A stretch of DNA of 11,591 nucleotides, taken from contig JAJZAG010000090.1 in assembly GCA_021799555.1 (NCBI GenBank), forward strand, positions 1 through 11,591, in the 5' to 3' direction. This DNA comes from Deltaproteobacteria bacterium (GTDB lineage Bacteria > Desulfobacterota > Binatia > Binatales > Binataceae). Below, one piece after another: positions 5,893 to 11,591 of this stretch. Position numbers and translations under genes: made by a program. The number at the start of each line of letters is the position of its first letter. Position 1 is the first letter of the stretch. The notes under the pieces are model-generated. The model had not been told where the DNA came from and did not search any database. It worked only from the letters and a program-made list of their open reading frames with translations.

Positions 5893-7165
5893 AGCGGATT
5901 ACCTCGACCGGAGAGAGCGCGGCCGCGCGCAGCGCCGGATACAGCGCCGCCGCGACGCACAGCGCGATCGACGCCGCCGCGACCGCGATAAAATTGAATG
6001 CGTACAGCCGCACCGGCACCGCGCTGACCATGAACAGATCGGAAGGCAGATGGATCAGGTGATACCTGCCGATCGCCCACGAGGTGAGAAAGCCGCCGCC
6101 GTCGCCCACGATCGTGCCGATCACGCCGATCGCGACGCCTTCGCACAGAAAAATCGTCGCGATCGATTTCGCCCGCGCGCCCATAGCGCGCAAGATCGCG
6201 ATCTCCTTGCGCCGCTCCATCACCACCATCACCAGCGTCGCGATTATGTTGAACGCCGCTACCAGCACGATCAGCATCAGCACCATGAAATAAGTGAATT
6301 TCTCGAGTTTCAGCGCCGAGAACAACGGCGCATTGGTCCGCGTCCAGTCCGACACCGCGTAGTCCTTGCCGGCGATCGCCGCGATCGCCGCCGCCGCCGC
6401 GGGCGCGTCGAACATGTTCTTCAACTTCACCTCGAGCCCGCTTTGCAAATCGGGCTCGTCGGCGAGCAGCGCGCGCCCGTTCTTGAGCGCCACGAATATC
6501 AGTGTCGAGTCGAACTCGTACATCCCTGAATAGAAATATCCCGTCACCACGAAGCGCTTGAGCCGCGGCGCTCCGATCGCGCCGCCAAGACTCGCCGGTG
6601 ATATCAGGATCACCGGATCGCCGGGCCGAAGGCCCAAGTCAAAGGCGAGCGTCTTGCCGATTATCGCGCCCGGCAGATCCACGGTGCGCTTCTTGCCCTG
6701 CTCTACGATCTCGACCGGATGCTCCGTGTCGAGCGATTCAAGCGTGCCCATTTGCAGGGTCTGGCGCAGCTCGCTGAGTACGGGATTGTGCTCGGCCACC
6801 ACGCCGCGCAAAATACCGCCGGAAACATACCCAGGCGCGCCCGAAGGCGCGTCCGCGACCGCCATCACCTGCGACGAGATGAACGGCGCGACCGCCGCCA
6901 CCGCCGGCATCGCGCTGATCTCCCGGCTGAGACGATCGGGGCTCCATACCGCGCCGTCGCTGCGCTCGATCGTAACCTCGGGGGTAAACGCGAGCAGCCG
7001 CGCGCGCAAGTCTTCCTGGAATCCGCTCATCACGGAAAGTGTCACGGTCAGGGCAAAGGTGCCGAAGGCGATCCCGGTCAGCGAAATCACGGCGATCAAA
7101 GAGACGAACCGCTCACGGCGCCGGGCGCGCAGATAGCGCATGCCTATCAGGTACTCAAAACGCAC
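5885..7165 (-). CDS. LolC/LolE-family lipoprotein-release permease
   Basis: Inner-membrane part of the Lol system. The 426 residues have the family's plan: TM1 about 21-45, a large periplasmic MacB-like domain (about 46-285), then TM2 about 291-316, TM3 about 336-358 and TM4 about 387-411. Family signatures are FEYLIGMRYLRARR at the start, VTLSVMSGFQEDLR after TM1, and ERRKEIAILRAMGA (317-330) in the coupling region that contacts LolD. Only one permease gene is seen here, so it may act as a homodimer (LolF-like), or a second copy may be elsewhere; hence no C or E letter is assigned. The start is GTG (7165-7163), chosen because it gives the family's normal N-terminus; no strong ribosome site precedes it. 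It is the first gene seen in the minus-strand operon. Confidence 0.94.
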   Translation of the reverse strand: MRFEYLIGMRYLRARRRERFVSLIAVISLTGIAFGTFALTVTLSVMSGFQEDLRARLLAFTPEVTIERSDGAVWSPDRLSREISAMPAVAAVAPFISSQVMAVADAPSGAPGYVSGGILRGVVAEHNPVLSELRQTLQMGTLESLDTEHPVEIVEQGKKRTVDLPGAIIGKTLAFDLGLRPGDPVILISPASLGGAIGAPRLKRFVVTGYFYSGMYEFDSTLIFVALKNGRALLADEPDLQSGLEVKLKNMFDAPAAAAAIAAIAGKDYAVSDWTRTNAPLFSALKLEKFTYFMVLMLIVLVAAFNIIATLVMVVMERRKEIAILRAMGARAKSIATIFLCEGVAIGVIGTIVGDGGGFLTSWAIGRYHLIHLPSDLFMVSAVPVRLYAFNFIAVAAASIALCVAAALYPALRAAALSPVEVIRYE

Positions 7166-7367
7166 GTGATTTCAGGCCATTGCCCGCCGAGCGCTGACGC
7201 GCGCTATAGCAAAGCGGAGTTCACGGCGGATACGAAACAGTTTCATTGAATCAAGCGGTCTCGCAATTCGTCTATAGTCCGCGACGAATGATGGTTTTGC
7301 AACGGCTGAAGGTTGCGCCGGCTCTCGCGGCTGCCATATGCTCACGCGCAACTCGGAGGATGCTCGG
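7166..7367. promoter_or_regulatory. Divergent intergenic region between lolC/E and gspD
   Basis: This region must hold the promoters for both directions, unless one is embedded in a gene. Candidate -10 elements are TATAGT (7273-7278, plus strand) and TATAGC within the 8-nt palindrome GCTATAGC (7203-7210, minus strand). Neither has a good -35 at 16-18 nt; the TTGAAT at 7246-7251 is 21 nt from TATAGT. No riboswitch or RNA gene was recognised. Confidence 0.4.
7355..7359 (+). promoter_or_regulatory. Ribosome binding site that sets the gspD start
   Basis: GGAGG lies 8 nt before ATG 7368-7370. An in-frame ATG at 7338 lies upstream of this site and would put 10 extra residues, including acidic ones, ahead of the signal peptide, so 7368 is preferred. 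Confidence 0.8.
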
Positions 7368-9977
7368 ATGAACCGCTATCGCTGTGGGGCGCTTGCCTTG
7401 GCGTTGTTCATTTTTACCTGTTCCGGCGGGGTGAAGGCGGCTGAACCTCGCATCCCTCCCGACCAGATAACGATGAACTTCCAGAACGTGGACATCCCCG
7501 TACTGGCAAAATTTATCAGCGAAATCACCGGCAAAAACTTCATTATCGACGAAAGCGTACGCGGCAAAGTCACCATTATCTCGCCCAGCAAGGTCACGCC
7601 CGAGCAGGCTTACTCGCTCTTCCAGTCCGTTCTCCAGATAAAGGGTTACACCACCGTAAAGGCCGGCAGGGTTATAAAGATCGTGCCCGCCCGCAACGTG
7701 CGCTCCGATGCGCCGCTGACCGAATCTCAGGCACCCGCGGAGGCCCAGGGCGATTCGTACGTTACGCGGATGGTGAAGCTCAAAAACGTCGATGCCTCCT
7801 CGCTGGTCGGGATGGTGCAGCCGATGGTTTCCCACGACGGCCTGGTTGCTGCGTATCCAGCCGACAATACGCTCATCATCACCGACGACGCCTATAACGT
7901 TCAACGTCTGCTCCAGATAATCGGCAGCCTCGATATCCAGGGCGTGCAGACCAACGTCGCCGTTATTCCATTGAAGCTTGCTTTCGCCGATGAACTCGCG
8001 CCGGAAATCCAGCAGATCATGGCGGCGCGCGCGGGTGCAGGGGCCGCACCCCAGGGACCGCGCCCCGGGTTGGGCGTGGTTGCGCCCGCGTCGACGGGAG
8101 CCACTCAGGGTTTCAAGGTAATCCCCGATGAACGCACCAACTCGTTGATCGTTCTGGCTAGTCCGCTCCAGATGCGCGAGATTCAAGATATCGTCGCCAA
8201 ACTCGACATCGTTCCGCCTAACGTCACCTCCCGTATCCACGTCTATCGGCTCAAAAACGCGCAGGCCCTCGAGATGGTTCAAGTCATGAACAATCTCCTC
8301 AATGGTGGCGGCGCACCCACCACTCTGTCTCCCACCACTGGCCGCGGTTCGCTCGGGCGCGGAAGCTCGCTCGGCATGATGGGCGGCATGGGCGGCGGGA
8401 TGGGCGGTGGCATGGGCGGCGGCTTCGGCGGGATGGGCGGCGGCATGGGCGGCATGATGAGCGGAATGGGTGGCGGCATGGGTGGCGGAATGGGCGGTGG
8501 CATGGGCGGTGGCATGGGCGGCATGGGTGGCATGGGCGGCGGGATGGGCGGCATGGGCAGCGGGATGGGAATGATGAGCGGCAATTCCGCCGGCACCGGC
8601 TCGGCCTCCGCGAGCACCTCGGGCGGCAAGGGCACTAATTTCGCCAACCCGGTTAATATCACCGCCGATCCGGCCACTAACGCGCTCGTGATCAGCGCCT
8701 CGCCGCAGGATTGGCAAACCCTCAAGCAGATCATCGACGAACTCGACGTTCCGCGCGTTCAGGTCTTTGTGCAGGCGGTTATCGTCGAAGTAAGCGCTGA
8801 ACGCAGCCGCCAACTCGGTATCGAATTCAATTCCTCGACCGGCTTGGGAAGCGGGATGCTCGGCCTTGGCACGATGAATTACGGTAATCTGCAAAACGCA
8901 CTCGGAAATCCGCTCGGTCTGAGCGGCCTTGCGATGGGCCTGTCCTCGGGCAGTTTGTGCACCGTCCCCTCGACTCTCGCCGCGGGAGCCGGCGCGACCG
9001 GCACGACAATTGGCGCGGCCGCCGCGAGCACGCTTCAAATTCCGTGCGATCTTGCGCTGCTTGAAGCGCTCGAAACCGACACGCACACCAATGTGCTCTC
9101 GGCGCCGACGCTTTTGACCGCCGACAATGAAGAGGCGATGATCGTCGTCGGACAGAACGTCCCGTTCGTCGGCTCGGCATCGGCCAACGCCGGATTGCCC
9201 GGACAGATCTTCAATTCCGTCGATCGCCAGAACGTCGGTATCACGCTCGATATCGTTCCCCAGGTCTCGGAAGGCGATTACGTCCGCCTCGATATGTACG
9301 AGGAAGTTTCCAACGTCGTCGGCAGCACCGCGAACAATCCCCTCGGACCTACGACCACAATTCGCTCGGCATCGACCAGCGTGATGGTGCAGAACCATCG
9401 CACCGCCGTTATCGGCGGCCTGCTGTCGAGCCAGGACAGCGCCACCAATCAGGGCATCCCGTACATCTCGAATATCCCGGTGCTCGGTAATCTCTTCAGC
9501 TTCAAGAACACCGACCGGCAGAAGGACAACTTGATCGTCTTCATCACTCCGCACGTGATCCGCAACCGCACGCAGTTGCGCGCGCTCGCGCTGGACCAGC
9601 GCAAGGAGTTCATCCAGTCGGTCGGACGCAAGGAAATCCACGATATGCCGGCGTCGCAAATCCACGAACTCTACAAGCCGTCGTTCTCGATCTCGGTCTC
9701 GCCCGCCGCCGACCTGCGCGGTGCTGGCGCGATGATGCCGCCGCCGCCGAGCGCGCCGTCGCCGGCCGACATCCCGCCGCCGCCGTCGCGTAGCGGTTCG
9801 TCCTCGTCCGAGACGCCGTTCAATACCGAAGAGATCGGCCCCTCGAGCATGCGTGCGCCGTCGTCCGCCACCGGCGGTTCCGGCGTCTCGCTCGCGAGCG
9901 GCGCTGGCCTGATGCCTTCGTCGGGAGCCTTCGACGCGGCGGCCTCGGCGGCGGCTCCGGCTGCGGCGACCCCGTGA
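7368..9977 (+). CDS. gspD: GspD-type type II secretion secretin with Gly/Met-rich insert
   Basis: Forms a multimeric gated channel in the outer membrane through which folded proteins leave the periplasm. The 869 residues comprise a signal peptide (cut near KAA, 23-25), N0 (about 33-107, NFQNVDIPVLAKFISEITGK), N1 (130-190), N2 (194-282), N3 (287-466) and the secretin domain (467-732). The secretin core is seen in VFVQAVIVEVS, LLTADNEEAMIVVGQNVPFV and the signature IPVLGNLFSFKNT with NLIVFITPHVI. N3 is split by an insert (about 312-424) that includes a Gly/Met repeat, residues 336-403, with 21 Met. A Pro/Ser/Ala-rich tail of about 137 residues follows the channel domain. Cys530 and Cys560 lie in an insertion before the cap-gate region. 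No gspC, E, F or pseudopilin gene is present on either side, so the link to a complete T2SS is inferred. The N0-N3 layout favours GspD over PilQ. Confidence 0.93.
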   Translation: MNRYRCGALALALFIFTCSGGVKAAEPRIPPDQITMNFQNVDIPVLAKFISEITGKNFIIDESVRGKVTIISPSKVTPEQAYSLFQSVLQIKGYTTVKAGRVIKIVPARNVRSDAPLTESQAPAEAQGDSYVTRMVKLKNVDASSLVGMVQPMVSHDGLVAAYPADNTLIITDDAYNVQRLLQIIGSLDIQGVQTNVAVIPLKLAFADELAPEIQQIMAARAGAGAAPQGPRPGLGVVAPASTGATQGFKVIPDERTNSLIVLASPLQMREIQDIVAKLDIVPPNVTSRIHVYRLKNAQALEMVQVMNNLLNGGGAPTTLSPTTGRGSLGRGSSLGMMGGMGGGMGGGMGGGFGGMGGGMGGMMSGMGGGMGGGMGGGMGGGMGGMGGMGGGMGGMGSGMGMMSGNSAGTGSASASTSGGKGTNFANPVNITADPATNALVISASPQDWQTLKQIIDELDVPRVQVFVQAVIVEVSAERSRQLGIEFNSSTGLGSGMLGLGTMNYGNLQNALGNPLGLSGLAMGLSSGSLCTVPSTLAAGAGATGTTIGAAAASTLQIPCDLALLEALETDTHTNVLSAPTLLTADNEEAMIVVGQNVPFVGSASANAGLPGQIFNSVDRQNVGITLDIVPQVSEGDYVRLDMYEEVSNVVGSTANNPLGPTTTIRSASTSVMVQNHRTAVIGGLLSSQDSATNQGIPYISNIPVLGNLFSFKNTDRQKDNLIVFITPHVIRNRTQLRALALDQRKEFIQSVGRKEIHDMPASQIHELYKPSFSISVSPAADLRGAGAMMPPPPSAPSPADIPPPPSRSGSSSSETPFNTEEIGPSSMRAPSSATGGSGVSLASGAGLMPSSGAFDAAASAAAPAAATP
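8373..8576 (+). repeat. Gly/Met-coding tandem low-complexity repeat inside gspD
   Basis: Degenerate copies of GGC-ATG-GGC-GGC/GGN encode (G)GGM units over about 68 codons, residues 336-403 of the secretin. The nucleotide repeat is imperfect (GGC, GGT, GGG and GGA alternate), so it is not a recent exact expansion, but slippage could still change its length. On the opposite strand it reads as a His/Ala/Pro-rich shadow. Confidence 0.9.
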
Positions 9978-10015
9978 GCGGCTCGTGGGCGTGAGCTTGT
10001 GACTGGATTCTCTTC

Positions 10016-10050
10016 CGGCACGCGGCGCGCGGTTCCCGGCGCTCGTGCCG
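10016..10050. repeat. Inverted repeat between gspD and the acyltransferase gene
   Basis: CGGCACG (10016-10022) pairs with CGTGCCG (10044-10050) around a 21-nt GC-rich loop. There is no U-run after it, so it is not a standard terminator; it could weaken read-through or stabilise the upstream mRNA. Chance occurrence in GC-rich DNA is possible. Confidence 0.3.
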
Positions 10051-10066
10051 CCGCTTGCGGACCGCG

Positions 10067-10987
10067 ATGCCCCGGCAGATAGGCGGAATCCAGGCGCGCG
10101 TCGAATGGCTGGGCGCCGCGGCGTATATCGCCGCGATGCGCGCGTTGCCGCTCGAGCGCGCCGTGCGGATGGGCGCGAGGCTCGGGCGGATCGCGATGGA
10201 AGTCGATCGGTTTAATCGGCCGATCGCGCTCAAAAATCTCGAAATCGCATTTCCCGAGTTATCAACTCGCGATCGCCTCGCGATTCTGCGCGGCGCATAC
10301 CGCAACTGGGGCCGGATGGCCGCCGAATGGTCGCACATCCGCACGCTTGATCGCTCCAATATCGAAAACTTCGTCACTTACGAAGGTAAGGAGCACTGGG
10401 ACGATGCCGAACGGTCCTCAAATGGCCGCGGGATTATCGTGTTGACCGCGCACTTCGGCAACTGGGAATTGCTCAACGTTGCCCACTCGATCTACGGCTA
10501 CCGCATCGGAATCGTCAATCGCGTCGTCCGAAATCCGCTCCTTGACAAAGTCGTGCGCGAGGCGCGCGTCGCCTTCGGCAACACGCTGATCGAGCGCAAG
10601 ACGGGCGGGATGACCGCGATGCGGCTGTTGCGCAAGAACTGGCTCGTCGCGATCACGCTCGACCTCGACGTGCGCAAGGGCGTGTTCGTCGATTTTTTCG
10701 GACTTCCCGCCTCGACCAGCGACGGCGTTGCGCGGCTTGCGATCGCGACCGGATCTCCGGTGCTGCCGGTCTTCATGGTCCGGCAGGGCGCGACCGCAAA
10801 GAACAAGATCAAGATTCTTCCCGCAATAGAAATTCAGAAGACCGGCAACCGCGACGCGGACGTCCTTGAGAACACCCAACGCTTTGTCCGCCCGATCGAG
10901 ACGATGATCCGCGCCCATCCCGACCACTGGAACTGGATCCACCGCCGCTGGAAAACCCGCCCCCCCGGCGAACAAAGATTCTATTAG
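10067..10987 (+). CDS. LpxL/HtrB-family lipid A acyltransferase
   Basis: Predicted to add a secondary acyl chain from acyl-ACP to a lipid A precursor at the inner membrane. The 306 residues match the usual length of LpxL/LpxM proteins. Key marks are the H-x4-E catalytic motif HFGNWE (His129, Glu134), KGVFVDFFG (204-212), the ATGSPVLPVF strand (227-236) and the family's C-terminal HPDHWNWIHRRWKTRP (284-299). The N-terminal hydrophobic stretch (14-29) is short and is a likely membrane anchor. The segment ITLDLD replaces the more common ADQD form. The start is taken as ATG 10067; TTG at 10055 would add 4 residues, and neither has a strong ribosome site. It lies 89 nt after gspD in the same direction and may share its transcript. 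LpxL, LpxM or a related acyltransferase cannot be told apart by eye, so no symbol is given. Confidence 0.9.
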   Translation: MPRQIGGIQARVEWLGAAAYIAAMRALPLERAVRMGARLGRIAMEVDRFNRPIALKNLEIAFPELSTRDRLAILRGAYRNWGRMAAEWSHIRTLDRSNIENFVTYEGKEHWDDAERSSNGRGIIVLTAHFGNWELLNVAHSIYGYRIGIVNRVVRNPLLDKVVREARVAFGNTLIERKTGGMTAMRLLRKNWLVAITLDLDVRKGVFVDFFGLPASTSDGVARLAIATGSPVLPVFMVRQGATAKNKIKILPAIEIQKTGNRDADVLENTQRFVRPIETMIRAHPDHWNWIHRRWKTRPPGEQRFY

Positions 10988-11011
10988 GCCGTCCATCTTG
11001 ACCGCCGCGGC

Positions 11012-11069
11012 CAGATCGAAAGGGCGAGCCCGGATGCTTCTGATGCTACGGGCAGATCGATAGGGCGAG
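11012..11069 (+). repeat. Direct repeat pair, 17 nt, one mismatch
   Basis: CAGATCGAAAGGGCGAG (11012-11028) recurs as CAGATCGATAGGGCGAG (11053-11069), 41 nt apart start to start. The second copy runs straight into the left arm of the strong hairpin at 11063-11099, so the first copy may be the remnant of a duplicated unit. Confidence 0.8.
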
Positions 11070-11109
11070 ATTCCTCGCGACCTGCAAGGAATCTCGCCCG
11101 CCGCATCAG
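11040..11109. repeat. Nested inverted repeat downstream of the acyltransferase gene
   Basis: The inner stem is GGGCGAGATTCCT (11063-11075) with AGGAATCTCGCCC (11087-11099): 13 perfect pairs around an 11-nt loop. An outer stem CTGATGC (11040-11046) with GCATCAG (11103-11109) adds 7 perfect pairs. There is no T-run, so it is not a typical rho-independent terminator, but it could end or protect the upstream transcript. It could also be an intergenic palindromic repeat or a structured RNA. Confidence 0.75.
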
Positions 11110-11183
11110 CACTCCCGCGCGCGCGCACTACCGACGCGGCGCTATTACGCGCACCGATAAAATTCGCTACGATTCATTCGACA

Positions 11184-11351
11184 ATGCCGCACGAAACCGA
11201 AAATCCTGACACCGCTTGCGATACTCCCGGCACAGGACCGCCGCGCATCTACATTCGCGCGTGCGGTGCGCTTTGCGACGCGTTCTGGTGGGCGCGGCCC
11301 ACGCCGCAGGCGGAGCCCGGCGATTGCTCGGATCGCGAGCGCGACGATTAG
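11184..11351 (+). CDS. Candidate small protein, 55 residues, function unknown
   Basis: ATG 11184 to TAG 11349-11351. The product begins MPHETENPDTACD and contains CGALCDAFWW, with four cysteines (12, 27, 31, 48) and an acidic end. Third codon positions are mostly G/C, as in the neighbouring genes. There is no clear ribosome site before the ATG; a TAAAAT at 11158-11163 might serve as a -10. No signal peptide or family motif is recognised. It could be a real small gene or chance in GC-rich DNA. Confidence 0.25.
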   Translation: MPHETENPDTACDTPGTGPPRIYIRACGALCDAFWWARPTPQAEPGDCSDRERDD

Positions 11352-11494
11352 CCCTCCGGCTGTTTATTCCCGGCCTCATAATTGCCCGAGCCGATAGCGG
11401 CGCCACGGATCGTCCACAATCCGGATTGCGTCCGCGTTGATTCCCGCGCGCGTGAAATCACCGCTGACTCGATTCAAGGCAAGCGCAGGTTTAT

Positions 11495-11527
11495 CCCTCG
11501 CCCGGAATGCGAGAGGTGAGGTGAGGG
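11495..11527. repeat. REP-like intergenic palindrome
   Basis: CCCTCGC-CCGGAAT-GCGAG-A-GG forms a stem with one bulged A, followed by TGAGGTGAGGG, whose GAGGG can also pair with the leading CCCTC. The composition resembles the common CCCTC.../...GGTGAGGG intergenic repeats of many bacteria and partly that at 2575-2612. Identified by eye only. Confidence 0.5.
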
Positions 11528-11534
11528 TCCGATC

Positions 11535-11561
11535 TGCGCGCGGGATCATTTCCCGCGCGCA
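11535..11561. repeat. GC-rich hairpin, 11-bp perfect stem
   Basis: TGCGCGCGGGA (11535-11545) pairs with TCCCGCGCGCA (11551-11561) around TCATT. Stability should be high. It is followed on the plus strand by TCAAAATC, without a T-run, so a standard terminator is not supported. It may be the 3' part of the same intergenic repeat unit as 11495-11527. Confidence 0.6.
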
Positions 11562-11591
11562 TCAAAATCTGGACAATGGCATGCGGTCGCC

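Larger units (their letters stand above)
10988..11591. other. 604-nt terminal stretch without a convincing large gene
   Basis: Open frames here are short, overlap one another on both strands and show no recognisable family motif. The stretch holds a direct repeat pair, a nested inverted repeat, one candidate small ORF (11184-11351), a REP-like palindrome and a strong GC-rich hairpin. No tRNA, rRNA or known small RNA was recognised. It looks like a repeat-bearing intergenic region after the acyltransferase gene. Confidence 0.6.

Noticed and set aside
7246..7278. Sigma-70 promoter TTGAAT / TATAGT for gspD
   Set aside because: The spacer is 21 nt, too long for a standard promoter, so only the region is annotated.
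8373..8576. CRISPR-like or minisatellite array
   Set aside because: The repeats are short, contiguous, degenerate and in frame with gspD; there are no spacers.
8279..8734. Pro/Met-rich antisense frame opposite the gspD repeat
   Set aside because: It is the antisense reading of the GGC-ATG repeat (IPPPMPPMPP) and has no independent support.
7272..9665. 797-codon open frame antisense to gspD with a His/Ala-rich stretch
   Set aside because: It mirrors the high-GC codon pattern of gspD; its His/Ala stretch is just the reverse of the Gly/Met repeat. It has no family motif, while gspD is a clear secretin.
11063..11099. Rho-independent terminator
   Set aside because: The stem is strong, but no T-run follows on either strand, so only a repeat or structured element is claimed.
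10418..11128. 236-codon frame antisense to the acyltransferase gene
   Set aside because: It is opposite a gene with clear LpxL/HtrB motifs and has no motif of its own.

Overview
The window (about 60% G+C by eye, strong G/C preference at third codon positions) carries envelope-biogenesis genes of a Gram-negative, lipid A-making bacterium. The minus-strand order lolC/E-lolD-bamA-skp-fabZ-lpxA-lpxI resembles clusters of Deltaproteobacteria and related deep lineages (Desulfobacterota, Myxococcota, Binatota-like). The use of lpxI instead of lpxH also fits a lineage outside Beta/Gammaproteobacteria. Species-level placement is not possible from the sequence alone.

Layout. Minus strand, in transcription order from about 7165 down to 1: a LolC/LolE-family permease; LolD ATPase (8-nt overlap); BamA; a 228-nt leader holding palindromes; Skp/OmpH chaperone; FabZ dehydratase; LpxA acyltransferase (4-nt overlap with fabZ and an apparent ATA start); and the 5' part of LpxI (8-nt overlap), cut by the window edge. 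Plus strand, diverging from lolC/E across about 200 nt: a GspD-type secretin with a striking Gly/Met repeat inserted in its N3 domain, then an LpxL/HtrB-type lipid A acyltransferase. The last 604 nt (10988-11591) hold no convincing large gene, but contain direct repeats, a perfect 13-bp stem nested in a 7-bp outer stem, a short Cys-containing ORF, a REP-like palindrome and a second GC-rich hairpin.

How the genes work together. FabZ makes acyl-ACP precursors. LpxA starts lipid A synthesis, LpxI performs its pyrophosphatase step, and the LpxL-like enzyme adds a secondary acyl chain late. Skp escorts unfolded outer membrane proteins to BamA, which inserts them. LolC/E-LolD releases lipoproteins from the inner membrane, including partners that BAM and secretins need. 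The secretin is an outer-membrane channel. The window is therefore an outer membrane assembly locus. The gene usually found between skp and fabZ in such clusters, lpxD, is absent here.

I did not find a new multi-gene system. The most unusual features are the ATAA junction at lpxA, the Gly/Met insert in an isolated secretin gene, and the structured repeats in the two non-coding stretches.
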